The notes: generated from the letters alone by a model not told the origin. Positions 18,411-27,634 are shown, counted from the first letter of the stretch. The stretch is 64,000 nt of DNA from Vreelandella zhanjiangensis DSM 21076 (GCF_000377665.1 NZ_KB898652.1:62001-126000); one strand, 5' to 3'. Translations and numbers: made by a program.

Positions 18411-19805
18411 CTAGACCTTTTGAGCTTTCTTCGAGATCAACCAGCGTAGCGTATCAATCAGCGCAATGACGATCAGGCTGCTGCCCAGTACCGGCAAGGC
18501 GAGTCCTAGCCCCACCATAATGGCAATCAAGCCCAGTTGAGTGGATAGGGGCAACATGATAAACAGTGCCGTCATGGTCTGTGCCTGGTTAACCGTGGTG
18601 CTTTTGATGCGCTGCCACCACATCCGATAACCCCAGACAATCAGGAAAACCAGGGCGGCGGCAAACAGAGCCAACACCAGCTGATTGATCAGCCCAAAGA
18701 GGACGCCCATATGCAAATCGATGCCCCAACGCGTCAGCTTTGCCGCCAGAGGGAAGGTAGAAAAATCCGTTTGATCGAGAATCTGCATATCGCCGGGGTT
18801 CAGGGCGACCTGATCTACCTGAGTTGGCCAGCGGCGGTCAACTTCAGCCACACGCCACGCTCGGCCTTCACTGGCAGGTGGCTCTATCTGAATCCTATCC
18901 GCCATTAACCCAGCACCTCTAGCCACCAACAGCGCCTGATCAAACCCTTCAGGGCTTGCGTACTCACCCACTTCGGGGGCGCTACTCACGCCGTGGTCGG
19001 CATGCATATCGTGATGGGCATGAGGGTCATGACTCGTCGCATTGCCGGACACCTCGAGTACGGTAGACACACTAGGCGTACCCCATCCCCAGGCCTGCCT
19101 TAGCTCGCCGATATTGCCTCCAGCCCACTGAGACCAGGTAAGCCCGGTGGCCGAAAAGAACAGCAGTCCGACGAATGCCAACGCACCCACGGTGGCGTGG
19201 TGGCGCCTGGGTTTCATGCGTGGGCTTTGGCCGCTCAGCGCTTTACGGCGCGCGACCCAAAGCATTAGCCCCAGCAGGGCAATAATCCATAGCCACGAGG
19301 CGGCCAGCTCGCTGTAAAGTCGCCCCGTATCGCCTAGCAGCAGGCCTCGGTGAAATTGATCAATGGCGGTACGAAAAGGCAATATGCCGCTGGTGCCGTA
19401 AACCGTCATATCGCCTTTCACTTCAAGCGTTGCCGGGTCAACAAAAATGGCACGATGCTCGGAAGGGCCAAGCGCTGGATCGGCAAACATGACCCGCGTG
19501 GTGCTGTATGCATCCGGCGCGGGGCGAACTGCTGCCGGTAATGTATCCTGACCGGTAGCTAGCTGGGCGGTCTCAATTTGCCTAGCCAGTGGCTGCGCGG
19601 TGCCAGGCGTAGTAGCGGTTAACGCATCACGGTAAAGCCATGTTTCTACCGAAGGTGTTAACACGTATATGATGCCGGTCAAGGCCGCTACCAGTATAAA
19701 AGGTCCTATCAGTAAGCTTACATAGAAGTGCATTCGCATTAATAGTGCAAAGAGAATTTTTCCACTTCGCCTAGGCGGTGCTGGGTGGGATTCTTTCTTT
19801 AGCAT
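18411..19805 (-). CDS. PepSY-associated TM protein with a histidine-rich loop
   Basis: A 464-residue PepSY-associated TM (PiuB/iron-uptake related) membrane protein. An N-terminal membrane segment with the family start RMHFYVSLLIGPFILVAAL is followed by a periplasmic PepSY region, several further membrane segments and two C-terminal ones. A His-rich stretch (HDPHAHHDMHADHG, near residue 265) lies in the second periplasmic part and suggests metal binding. Such proteins are thought to reduce or move iron or copper at the inner membrane. It is divergent from a His-rich DUF2946-like gene. Confidence 0.8.
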   Translation of the reverse strand: MLKKESHPAPPRRSGKILFALLMRMHFYVSLLIGPFILVAALTGIIYVLTPSVETWLYRDALTATTPGTAQPLARQIETAQLATGQDTLPAAVRPAPDAYSTTRVMFADPALGPSEHRAIFVDPATLEVKGDMTVYGTSGILPFRTAIDQFHRGLLLGDTGRLYSELAASWLWIIALLGLMLWVARRKALSGQSPRMKPRRHHATVGALAFVGLLFFSATGLTWSQWAGGNIGELRQAWGWGTPSVSTVLEVSGNATSHDPHAHHDMHADHGVSSAPEVGEYASPEGFDQALLVARGAGLMADRIQIEPPASEGRAWRVAEVDRRWPTQVDQVALNPGDMQILDQTDFSTFPLAAKLTRWGIDLHMGVLFGLINQLVLALFAAALVFLIVWGYRMWWQRIKSTTVNQAQTMTALFIMLPLSTQLGLIAIMVGLGLALPVLGSSLIVIALIDTLRWLISKKAQKV

Positions 19806-20076
19806 CTTTTAACTTTCCCTAAGGGTTTAGAGCAGGTTTCTATAAATACACAGTGTGCAAAATTCTTAGCCATTTAAAATCTGCCTAAATAACTATAAGC
19901 AGCATGTTAAACAGCTTTTCAAACACCGGGCGTAAAGTATGTGGTGCTATGTCGCATAAGATTCAGCACTTTCAGACGTTATAAACCAGCCAATCATTTA
20001 TTTCATAATGTAATAGCGACCATCCGCAGGGCTGCTACAATAACGCCACTAATGAATGCCCTGAGGGTTGAATTTG

Positions 20077-20658
20077 ATGGCGCTGTCTCGCTCAGCACGC
20101 TTGCTCTACTATCGCTTTACGTTAGCGATGGCGTGGGCAGCCATGTGTCTGTTATTTGCGGGCCCGCTCATTTCTCAGTTGCAGGCCAGTCATAACGCTC
20201 ACGGCCATCATGGTCATACGCATATTCAGCATGCCCACAGCCATGGGCATCCGACTGGCGACGAACATTATGGCCACTCTGCTGATGAGCATGCAGGTCA
20301 TCCTGTAGCCCACCAAGCCGAGCCCACTATCAGTCCGATGAATAAGGCTCTTGGTCTATCTCCGTCAAACGCCTTATCGGATTGGCACAATCTGTGCGGC
20401 TACTGTGAGCTGTGGCAACACAGCCCGTCGCTTTCAATCGCGTTACCTGCCATTGCCAATGACGCTTTTTTAGCACTTGGTGGTGAGTTTCTTGCGCCTA
20501 AAGCTGGGGCGCTTTTTCAGTATAACTACCCGCATGCATTAACCCGCGGGCCGCCCTCTTTTATCTATGGCTGCTTAAAACATTATACGCGAACAGTATT
20601 GATAGTAACGCGTAATAGTAAAAAAGAAATAGGGCTGTTAAGCTTTTCTAAAGCATAA
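20077..20658 (+). CDS. DUF2946-like histidine-rich secreted or membrane-anchored protein
   Basis: A 193-residue protein with an N-terminal hydrophobic segment (about residues 10-35), then a His-rich stretch of about 50 residues holding many HxH pairs (for example HGHHGHTHIQHAHSHGH), then a CGYC motif. This architecture resembles DUF2946 proteins, which often sit beside copper or siderophore-related membrane genes. I use the ATG at 20077; TTG at 20068 is also in frame. A role in periplasmic metal binding is likely; which metal is unknown. It is divergent from the PepSY gene with about 270 bases between, where I could not identify a specific operator. Confidence 0.65.
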   Translation: MALSRSARLLYYRFTLAMAWAAMCLLFAGPLISQLQASHNAHGHHGHTHIQHAHSHGHPTGDEHYGHSADEHAGHPVAHQAEPTISPMNKALGLSPSNALSDWHNLCGYCELWQHSPSLSIALPAIANDAFLALGGEFLAPKAGALFQYNYPHALTRGPPSFIYGCLKHYTRTVLIVTRNSKKEIGLLSFSKA

Positions 20659-20783
20659 CAAGGCTCGGCTTTAGTGCGCTTTTAATTTATCTATAAACGT
20701 TTTTTTCAATATATCTTGAACACTTCCTCTCAATGTTTATGTCATATCCGTTTAATCACTCTTAAAAAAGGTATTAAAAGTAA

Positions 20784-20808
20784 TAAAAAAGCCAGCTAAG
20801 CGCTGGCT
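20784..20808 (-). terminator. Terminator downstream of the TRAP permease gene
   Basis: A 7-bp stem (20790-20796 with 20802-20808, arm AGCCAGC) and five-base loop. On the minus strand it is followed by a run of T. A second hairpin closer to the gene pairs AGACAC (about 20839) with GTGTCT (about 20855). Together they should end the dctM transcript. Confidence 0.7.
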
Positions 20809-20874
20809 ATAAAGATAATCCTAAGTTGGACTTTCAAAAGACACTCATTTAGGTGTGTCTTCTTGAAACTATGC

Positions 20875-22188
20875 TTACCGCACCATACTGGGAAGCCATG
20901 TTGCCAGGCTGGGGAACACTACCAGCAAGGCCACCAGCAGCATGGAACAGACAATATACGGAATGGCTGCTGAGTAGATTTCGCGCATGGTGGTGCCGGG
21001 CGGGGCAACGCCTTTCATGACAAACAGCAAGAGCCCAAGCGGCGGTGTCGAAAAGCTGATTTCCAAAGCCAACAGAACCACTACGCCAAACCAGACAAGA
21101 TCAAACCCCAGCGCCTGCGCCAGCGGGAAGAAAATCGGCACGGTAAGCATCATGATAGAGATCTGCTCCATAAACGTGCCTAGCACCAGCAGTACTGCAA
21201 ACATTGCCAGAAGCATCAGTATGGGTGACAAATCAAAACTAGTTGCCCATTGAATCAGGCCACCTGAAGCGCCAGAAAAGCCCAGAAGCTGGCTGAACGT
21301 GGCCGAACCAAACACGATCAGGTAGGCCATCAGGGTAACTTTTAGCGCGCCGATAACGGAAAGCTTGAATGCATCCCAGGTCATGCAGCGAAAGATAAAC
21401 CCTAAAATGATCACACCCAGCGCCCCGAATGCAGCAGCTTCTGACGGAGTGGCAAACCCAACGAGCATCAGCCCGACGATAATTACCATCACGCTGAGCA
21501 TCGGTAGAATATCGGTCACGATAAGGCGCAGCTTGGTGGCTAACGGAACGGGTTCCAACTCGTAATTGGGTGCTGCATCAGGGTCCAGCTTTGTTTGAAT
21601 GAAAATCGTCACAATATAAAAACCGGCAAGCGTTAGCCCGGGCAGTATACCGGCGATCAACAAAGCCCCGATATCCACCTTGGCAAGCGTGGCCAGAAGC
21701 ACCGCCAGCGCCGAAGGAGGGATAATAATGGCCAGACCACCAGTACCCAGAATAGGGCCAATCGCCATTTTCTTTTTATAACCACGCCGCTCCATTTCCG
21801 GCACCAGAAGCGACCCCATCAGGGCAGTCGACCCCATGGAAGAGCCGCTTAAGGTCGAAAACGCCGTTCCACCCACTACCGTGACGTAAGACAACCGGCC
21901 AGGCACTTTACCCATCAGCTGGTCAATGGCGTTAAACATCTTCATGCCAAGCCCAGTACGGAAAAACAGCTCCCCCATCAGCAGAAACAGCGGAATAGGC
22001 ACCAGGTTAAAGCTGGAAAGCGCGCCGAACCCGTTGTTGAGCATTTGAATAATGCCCGCCTGGCCACCCATGAAGTGCCAGGCCCCAATCACGTTGGCGG
22101 CTAAAAAGGCCAGGGCAATCGGGGTACCAATGGCCATAAAAAGTAGAATGAGCGAAAGTAGAAAAGCGAGTGCAAAGTACCATTCCAT
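20875..22188 (-). CDS. dctM: TRAP transporter large permease subunit (DctM family)
   Basis: Large membrane subunit of a tripartite ATP-independent periplasmic transporter, 437 residues with about twelve hydrophobic segments. Family hallmarks include the FLLMGELFFRTGLG, GSSMGSTALMGSLLVPEM and LGTFMEQISIMMLTVPIF regions. The start codon overlaps the dctQ stop by one base. It is the last gene of the arm gntR, leuC-like, leuD-like, dctP, dctQ, dctM. The likely substrate is an organic acid or imide fed into the neighbouring catabolic genes. Confidence 0.93.
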   Translation of the reverse strand: MEWYFALAFLLSLILLFMAIGTPIALAFLAANVIGAWHFMGGQAGIIQMLNNGFGALSSFNLVPIPLFLLMGELFFRTGLGMKMFNAIDQLMGKVPGRLSYVTVVGGTAFSTLSGSSMGSTALMGSLLVPEMERRGYKKKMAIGPILGTGGLAIIIPPSALAVLLATLAKVDIGALLIAGILPGLTLAGFYIVTIFIQTKLDPDAAPNYELEPVPLATKLRLIVTDILPMLSVMVIIVGLMLVGFATPSEAAAFGALGVIILGFIFRCMTWDAFKLSVIGALKVTLMAYLIVFGSATFSQLLGFSGASGGLIQWATSFDLSPILMLLAMFAVLLVLGTFMEQISIMMLTVPIFFPLAQALGFDLVWFGVVVLLALEISFSTPPLGLLLFVMKGVAPPGTTMREIYSAAIPYIVCSMLLVALLVVFPSLATWLPSMVR

Positions 22189-22694
22189 TATTCTTTAATC
22201 CCCGCTTCGCCGCTGTGAAGAATATCGTGACCTACTACAAAGCGGCCAAACTCAATGGCCATCAGGGTAAAGCTGATCGGAAACACAATGGTCAGCATCC
22301 ACTTGGGCACGAAAAAGGCGCGCACATCGTAGTCGTTGCGCTCTAGGTTAAGCAGGAAAAGATCCAGTCCTTTCCACGCCAGAACGCCGCACACCACCAC
22401 ACAGATAAGCGATACACCGCGGCTTAACACGTTAAGTACCGGCAGAGGTAGCGCGGCGGTCAGAAGTTCGATATGCACATGCCCTTTCTGGCGCACCAGC
22501 CAAGGAGCGCCCAAGAGCGTGAGGTAGAACATGGCGTACTCGGTCGAAAGAAAATACCAAGCCGAAGGCTGAAGCCCTAAATTACGAATTACCACTGAAA
22601 GCACCACCGCTACCATCAGCCAAACCAGCATGATGCCCGCCAGTAGCGCCATGCCGTTAAGCAGCAGCAGATAACCACGTTGTACGTAGCGCAT
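22188..22694 (-). CDS. dctQ: TRAP transporter small permease subunit (DctQ family)
   Basis: A 168-residue protein with four hydrophobic segments, the DctQ pattern; the loop with GAPWLVRQKGHVHIELL is typical. It couples the binding protein DctP to DctM. It shares one base with dctM and follows dctP by 80 bases, a gap holding two GGCGCC blocks (22729 and 22743) able to pair as a hairpin, common between TRAP binding-protein and permease genes. Confidence 0.92.
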   Translation of the reverse strand: MRYVQRGYLLLLNGMALLAGIMLVWLMVAVVLSVVIRNLGLQPSAWYFLSTEYAMFYLTLLGAPWLVRQKGHVHIELLTAALPLPVLNVLSRGVSLICVVVCGVLAWKGLDLFLLNLERNDYDVRAFFVPKWMLTIVFPISFTLMAIEFGRFVVGHDILHSGEAGIKE

Positions 22695-22774
22695 AGAAAA
22701 ACCTAACTCAGTAACTGCCCGAATCAGAGGCGCCCTAAAACCGGCGCCCCATATGTTTTACAGATTCATGCGTT

Positions 22775-23773
22775 TTATAAATCGTTAAATTTTTCCAGCA
22801 GCTCGTCGTAGTGCTCAAGCCCCATGGGATGGCGCTCCATTTGACGGCGCATGCGTTCCCAGGTGGCATCGCGGGCAGCATCGGCATAGCGTTGACTGGC
22901 TTCGCCTTCTAGCGTGATGACCTGTATGCCATCGGCTTCCAGCTGAGCCTGCTGCTCCAGGGAGCGCTCCTCAAGTTTTTCAGCGCTTTCACGTTCGTGC
23001 TCAATCGCGACTTCCTGAAGAATCTGCTGAGCCTCTTCGCTTAGCTGGTTCCACTTATTCAGGTTAACGATGACGCCCATGTCGGTGGAGAAGAACGCTG
23101 GATCAACGCGGTAGTTTAAGAAGCGGTCCCAGTTGAGGTCTTTAAGACCAATCTGAGTCCAGCCCGTGGCGTTAACCACACCACGCTCAAGGGCGGCGTA
23201 AACATCGGTAGTCGGCAGGCTAATGGGCTGGGCGCCCAGATAATCCTGGAAGAAGGCGTCATACACAGGGTTACTGCGCAGTCGCAGACCAGAGATGCTT
23301 AGATTGCCCTCAGCATCCACTTTTGGTTCGTCTATGGTATATAAGTTGTAGCTCACTCCACTGTCGAACCATCCCAGGTAATAAGTACCCATTTTTTGCT
23401 GGTGGATTTCATTTAGCAGGTCAATCCCGCCATTCTCACGGGCATAAATCGCGTTGGTGTTGGAGGCGACCATGGCGTCGCGCTCAGGCACGGTACCGGC
23501 ATAAAAACTCGCGGCGGTATAGGCCATATCCACCACACCATTGCGCACGGCATCAGGCTGCTCGGACAGGCCAATGACTTCAGGGCCACCGCGCACGTTG
23601 ATCTGCACAACGCCTTCGCCGCGCTCGTTGACCTTATCAACGAACTCTAAAAAGCTCTGGGTATAAATCAGGGAAGGAGGAAACGCATGCACGGCCGTAA
23701 TCTGATCCATCGCCATTGCCTGGCTTGAGGCCATGGCCGCCAGCACGCTAAAGGTTATCGCTGTTTTTTTCAT
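22775..23773 (-). CDS. dctP: TRAP transporter substrate-binding protein (DctP family)
   Basis: Periplasmic solute receptor of 332 residues. I use the ATG at 23773, which has an AGGAG ribosome site and gives a clean signal peptide (MKKTAITFSVLAAMASSQAMA). The conserved Arg that usually binds the substrate carboxylate is probably in GLRLRSNPVYD, followed by the typical LPTTDVYAALERGVVNATGW segment. A carboxylated ligand is therefore likely. It is downstream of leuD-like and upstream of dctQM. Confidence 0.92.
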   Translation of the reverse strand: MKKTAITFSVLAAMASSQAMAMDQITAVHAFPPSLIYTQSFLEFVDKVNERGEGVVQINVRGGPEVIGLSEQPDAVRNGVVDMAYTAASFYAGTVPERDAMVASNTNAIYARENGGIDLLNEIHQQKMGTYYLGWFDSGVSYNLYTIDEPKVDAEGNLSISGLRLRSNPVYDAFFQDYLGAQPISLPTTDVYAALERGVVNATGWTQIGLKDLNWDRFLNYRVDPAFFSTDMGVIVNLNKWNQLSEEAQQILQEVAIEHERESAEKLEERSLEQQAQLEADGIQVITLEGEASQRYADAARDATWERMRRQMERHPMGLEHYDELLEKFNDL

Positions 23774-23882
23774 GGTGTGTCTCCTGCACAAGGTGGTCTT
23801 TTATAGGGTCGTTATTGTTTCGGATCCATTGCGGCAAGCGTGCTTACTGTTGTTATAAGTGGGTAAACCTGAGGTAGTCTCG

Positions 23883-24521
23883 CTACCCTTTGCTGATAAT
23901 GTTCGTTTCCGGCGGCTGTGGCGCTGCCCATGAAAACTTTCTTGCGTAGTCGTCGGCAAAACAGGCAATCGTTTCTGCGTGCTGACGGGTCATATCAATA
24001 TCGTCCCAGCCGTTAAGAAGCTTGGTGCGCCAAACGGAGCTAACGGTAAACTGAACATCGACTTCGGCGACGCGAATACGCTGCTCTACCAGATCTACCT
24101 GAATATTGGCGGGATGATCACCCAGCGCAGCGAGCAGCCGTTCGGCATCGTCCTCTTCCACCACGGCGGGCAATAAACCGTTATTCACCGCATTGGATGC
24201 AAAAATATCGCCAAAGCTGGGCGCGATAACACACCGAAAGCCGTAATCGACCAGCGCATAGACCGCGGCCTCACGAGAGGAACCCGCGCCAAAGTTGCGG
24301 CGGCTTACCAGCACCTCGGCATCATCAGCGCCCGGCCGGTGCAGGATAAACTCAGGATCAGGCGTGCCCTGCTCGTTGTGGCGAACGTCATAAAGCAGGA
24401 ACTGACCGTAACCCACGCTGCGCGGCTCTTTCATAAAGCGGGCGGGGATCAGTTGGTCGGTATCCACATTGGCGGCCGGTAGCGCACAGCCCAGGGCTTC
24501 TAATACGGTTAAAGGTTGCAT
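23883..24521 (-). CDS. leuD: LeuD-like small subunit of an aconitase-family hydratase
   Basis: Small (swivel) subunit of a 3-isopropylmalate dehydratase-type enzyme, 212 residues. ANVDTDQLIPARFM, RNFGAGSSREAAVYAL and APSFGDIFASNAVNNGLLP align with LeuD. The usual NFGCGSSREHAPWAL reads AGSSREAAVYAL here, and the C-terminal half is more divergent. Together with a TRAP transporter and degradative enzymes and without leuA or leuB, this suggests a paralogue hydrating another substituted malate or maleate. The start overlaps the leuC-like stop by one base. Confidence 0.82.
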   Translation of the reverse strand: MQPLTVLEALGCALPAANVDTDQLIPARFMKEPRSVGYGQFLLYDVRHNEQGTPDPEFILHRPGADDAEVLVSRRNFGAGSSREAAVYALVDYGFRCVIAPSFGDIFASNAVNNGLLPAVVEEDDAERLLAALGDHPANIQVDLVEQRIRVAEVDVQFTVSSVWRTKLLNGWDDIDMTRQHAETIACFADDYARKFSWAAPQPPETNIISKG

Positions 24522-25948
24522 TAGTGGGCTCCTGTTGTGTCGGCCTGAGAAGACAGCGTGCGTATATCCGTGAGCTGTCCGCGTATGGCGGCGGCAGCCA
24601 CCATGGCAGGCGACATCAAATGGGTACGTGCGCCAGGCCCTTGGCGGCCTTTAAAGTTGCGGTTGGTAGTCGATGCACAGCGCTCACCACTGGCGACTAG
24701 GTCACCGTTCATGCCTACGCACATGGAGCATCCTGAATGGCGCCATTCAAGGCCCGCCTCGATAAAGATGCGGTCTAAACCTTCGGCTTCGGCCTGAATT
24801 TTTACTAGCGTTGATCCCGGCGACACCATGCCGGGCACGCGGCTTTTGTGGCCTGCCAACACGCTGGCCGCCGCGCGTAAATCTTCAATACGCGCATTGG
24901 TACACGAGCCGATAAACACCCGGTCAATCACAATGTCGGTGAGTTTCTGACCGGCCGTTAACCCCATATACGCTAAGCTTTCGCGAGCCTGGCGCGCTTT
25001 GGCAGGGTCGCTAATCTGCTCGGGTTCGGGTACCGCCTGATCAATCGGCAACGCCTCCTCAGGAGAAACGCCCCAGGTCACGGTGGGAGCAATTTCATCG
25101 GCATGTAGCGTTACTTCAAGATCAAAGCGGGCTTCCGGGTCGCTGTGCAGCGTTGACCAATAAGCACATGCCTGCTCAAAGGCTTCGCCTTTCGGGCTCC
25201 AGGGCTTGTCGCGCAGGTAGTCAAGCGTGGTTTGATCCGGGGCGATCATGCCGCAGCGTCCGCCCCCTTCAATCGAAAGGTTACACAGCGTTAGACGGGC
25301 TTCCATGGAGAGTGAGCGGATTGCTTCACCGGCGTACTCAATCGCGTAACCGCGAGCGCCGTCGGCACCCAGTCGGGCAATCCAGGTAAGCGCGATATCT
25401 TTCGCAGTCGTTCCTGGAGCAAGCTTACCCTCAACGGTGATGCGCATTACCTTAGGCTTGGTTTGCCAGAGGGTTTGCGTTGCCAGCACATGCGCCACTT
25501 CTGAGGCGCCAATGCCAAAGGCGATGCTGCCGAATGCGCCATGGGTGGCGGTGTGGCTGTCACCACAGACCATTACCAATCCGGGCTGAGTTAGCCCTTG
25601 TTCGGGCCCCATCACGTGAACAATGCCTTGTCGCGGATCATCCAGGCCAAACAGAGTGACCCCATGACGCTGGGTATTGTCCGACAGCTGTTCGATCATG
25701 GAGCGCACTTTTGGGTCCGCCACGCTTTCAAGGTCGCGAGACAGAGTGGGCACATAGTGATCCGCGATACCGAAGGTCAGGTCGGGCCGGGCCACGGGCA
25801 GCTGGCGTTCGCCTAACTTGTTGAACGCATGAAAGGAGCCTTCGTGGACGAAGTGGCGATCAATCCATAAAAGGCTTTGCCCGCTCTCGCTGCGATGAAT
25901 CTCGTGGGCACGCCAAACCTTATCAAACAGCGTTGTGGGTGTACTCAT
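24521..25948 (-). CDS. leuC: LeuC-like large subunit of an aconitase-family hydratase
   Basis: Fe-S subunit of a 3-isopropylmalate dehydratase-type enzyme, 475 residues from the ATG at 25948 (the frame runs to 25972). The cluster cysteines are in FIGSCTNARIEDL and SGCSMCVGMN; GIVHVMGPEQG and CGDSHTATHGAFGSIAFGIG are also conserved. Positions that are constant in leucine-pathway LeuC differ: DHYVPT in place of DHNVST, and a GARGYAIEYAG segment in place of GTGHVVEF. This fits a paralogue such as a maleate, citraconate or dimethylmaleate hydratase. A palindromic operator lies 163 bases upstream. Confidence 0.82.
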   Translation of the reverse strand: MSTPTTLFDKVWRAHEIHRSESGQSLLWIDRHFVHEGSFHAFNKLGERQLPVARPDLTFGIADHYVPTLSRDLESVADPKVRSMIEQLSDNTQRHGVTLFGLDDPRQGIVHVMGPEQGLTQPGLVMVCGDSHTATHGAFGSIAFGIGASEVAHVLATQTLWQTKPKVMRITVEGKLAPGTTAKDIALTWIARLGADGARGYAIEYAGEAIRSLSMEARLTLCNLSIEGGGRCGMIAPDQTTLDYLRDKPWSPKGEAFEQACAYWSTLHSDPEARFDLEVTLHADEIAPTVTWGVSPEEALPIDQAVPEPEQISDPAKARQARESLAYMGLTAGQKLTDIVIDRVFIGSCTNARIEDLRAAASVLAGHKSRVPGMVSPGSTLVKIQAEAEGLDRIFIEAGLEWRHSGCSMCVGMNGDLVASGERCASTTNRNFKGRQGPGARTHLMSPAMVAAAAIRGQLTDIRTLSSQADTTGAH

Positions 25949-26085
25949 TGTATTAACTCGTTGTATCGGCACGGTCTACGTTGGAATCATTTTCAGACAA
26001 TTATTCTTAGCGTTTGATAAACCTTCATTATCGAGCTGCCTTACCTCACCCCAATACAACTAGCGCACTATCACAACACAGGTCA

Positions 26086-26130
26086 AATGTATTTTTTGTA
26101 TTTTTAAATCTGTATTAAAAATAATACATT
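26086..26130 (-). promoter_or_regulatory. Operator-like palindrome upstream of the leuC-like gene (copy 2)
   Basis: TGTATTA-AAAA-TAATACA at 26111-26128 is a perfect 7-bp inverted repeat with a four-base spacer, the same sequence and spacing as the site at 27030. An extra half-site AATGTATT lies at 26086-26093. The site is in the gap between the end of gntR and the leuC-like start, where the promoter of the hydratase-TRAP arm should be. Confidence 0.65.
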
Positions 26131-26154
26131 AAAATCGAGGATCCTGCTTCGTCG

Positions 26155-26958
26155 CTACCCTTCACTCTGCGTAGGCATTCCGCCCACTTTGGGCTCCCAG
26201 TAGCGTGAGTGGTCGTCGCCGTTTCGCTCCAGGTCAATCTGGAAGCGGTAGCGGTCAGGGCGATACAGCGCCTCCAGATGCTCCACGCCACGCCCCTGTT
26301 CGTCGTACACCACGCGGGTCAATGAAATCAGCGGCGAGCCTACGGCCACGTCTAACGCTTCGGCAACCTCATGATTGGCCAAGGTAGCGGAAATGGATTG
26401 AGAAGCATGGTCGACCTTTACGCCGCTGCGCTCCAGCAATACGAACAGGGGCGTATTGGCCAGATCCATTTCGTTATAGTGCAGCGCCACCGACTCCGGC
26501 ACGTGGGTCACCAGATAGGAAAACGGCTTGTCATTGACCATACGCACCCGCACCGAGCGCTGCACTTTACCGCCATGAGCCATACCCAGAAGCTCGCGAA
26601 TCATTTCCGGTGGCAGCACATAGGCAAACTCAAGCAGCCGCACCTGAGACGCTTGGCTCATCTTGACCATGTTGGGCAACAGGTTTGACACGCTGGCTGT
26701 CATTACCGTGGCGTCCAGCGGGTGTTCCAGCACTACCGTACCCACCCCCGCCTTGCGCTCAACCAGTCCTGACGACTGCAGCGCTTCCATGGCACGCCGA
26801 ACGGTAACGCGCGATACGCCATGCTGCTCGGCCAGCTTGTTTTCGCCCGGCAGCTTACTGCCTGTCGGCAATCGGCCGCTGAGAATGGCATCTTTCAGCA
26901 GCAGATAAATTCGGTGCGATTTTGTACCGCCCATCGCCGAAGGCTGCGCCTCACTCAT
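26155..26958 (-). CDS. GntR/HutC-family transcriptional regulator
   Basis: A 267-residue regulator. The N-terminal winged helix (about residues 12-85) shows LPGENKLAEQHGVSRVTVRR and the wing ERKAGVGTVV. The C-terminal UTRA domain (about 95-250) binds the effector. It lies between the two divergent arms of the catabolic locus; identical palindromes upstream of both arms are its probable operators. The inducer is probably the imported substrate or an intermediate. Confidence 0.88.
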   Translation of the reverse strand: MSEAQPSAMGGTKSHRIYLLLKDAILSGRLPTGSKLPGENKLAEQHGVSRVTVRRAMEALQSSGLVERKAGVGTVVLEHPLDATVMTASVSNLLPNMVKMSQASQVRLLEFAYVLPPEMIRELLGMAHGGKVQRSVRVRMVNDKPFSYLVTHVPESVALHYNEMDLANTPLFVLLERSGVKVDHASQSISATLANHEVAEALDVAVGSPLISLTRVVYDEQGRGVEHLEALYRPDRYRFQIDLERNGDDHSRYWEPKVGGMPTQSEG

Positions 26959-27029
26959 TCATGCCGCTCCTTTTGCTGTTGTTAAAAAAACACGCCAAGC
27001 TTGACGCGGGGATAATAATAGACATAAAA

Positions 27030-27049
27030 ATGTATTACATATAATACAT
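27030..27049 (+). promoter_or_regulatory. Operator-like palindrome in the gntR/NTF2 divergent region (copy 1)
   Basis: ATGTATTA-CATA-TAATACAT is a perfect 8-bp inverted repeat with four-base spacer. It lies 71 bases upstream of gntR and 122 upstream of the NTF2-like gene. It shares TGTATTA-N4-TAATACA with the site at 26111. The proximity to gntR makes auto-regulation and control of both arms likely. Confidence 0.65.
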
Positions 27050-27171
27050 ATAGACAGACAACTAATAACACAACTGCTGTCGTTTAACGTCATTATTGCA
27101 GAATCACCGCCCTGCCAGTAGCGCAGCTGGCGAGGCTTTAAACGAGCGGCCAACCGTATGGAAATTTAACG

Positions 27172-27567
27172 ATGGCTAACGCAGCACCAGCTAACGTAAC
27201 AGACAACGATTCGCAGCGAGTGCGCGCTTTTTTAAACGCGCTTGAAATGCGCAATCTGGCAGAAGCGGAACCGTTTCTTGCGCCAGGCGCGGTCATGCGT
27301 TTTCCCGATGCGCCGCCCATGTACCGGCTAAGTGAGCTGGTGGAGTGGGCCAAAACCCGTTACCGCCACGTTCGCAAGACCTTTCACGCCATCGACAGCG
27401 TCAGCAAGGAAAACCACACCATCGTGTTTTGCCACGGCGAACTGAGCGTGGAATGGCTGAACGGCACGACATCAACCGGCGTGCGTTTTATCGACCGCTT
27501 TGAACTAATCGATGGCCTGATTACCCGTCAGGACGTTTGGAACGATTTGGCGCTGATTTCTCGCTAA
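27172..27567 (+). CDS. NTF2-like (SnoaL-type) small protein
   Basis: A 131-residue protein of the nuclear-transport-factor-2-like/ketosteroid-isomerase fold: an N-terminal helix (RVRAFLNALEMRNLAEAEPF), the APGAVMRFPDAPPMYR segment, and a C-terminal sheet with SVEWLNG and RFIDRFELIDGLITRQDVW. Members act as small isomerases, hydrolases, dehydratases or binding proteins. It is the first gene of the plus-strand arm; a pathway accessory role such as isomerisation or lactone/imide handling is inferred only. Confidence 0.75.
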   Translation: MANAAPANVTDNDSQRVRAFLNALEMRNLAEAEPFLAPGAVMRFPDAPPMYRLSELVEWAKTRYRHVRKTFHAIDSVSKENHTIVFCHGELSVEWLNGTTSTGVRFIDRFELIDGLITRQDVWNDLALISR

Positions 27568-27634
27568 CGCCCTGATTCATTGTTGATGCTTCGACTCAAT
27601 CGCTAACGCTTCACTGGAAAATAACGAGACGTTT

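Noticed and set aside
23883..25948. Leucine biosynthesis operon
   Set aside because: leuA and leuB are absent, residues differ from LeuCD at conserved places, and the neighbours are a transporter and degradative enzymes.
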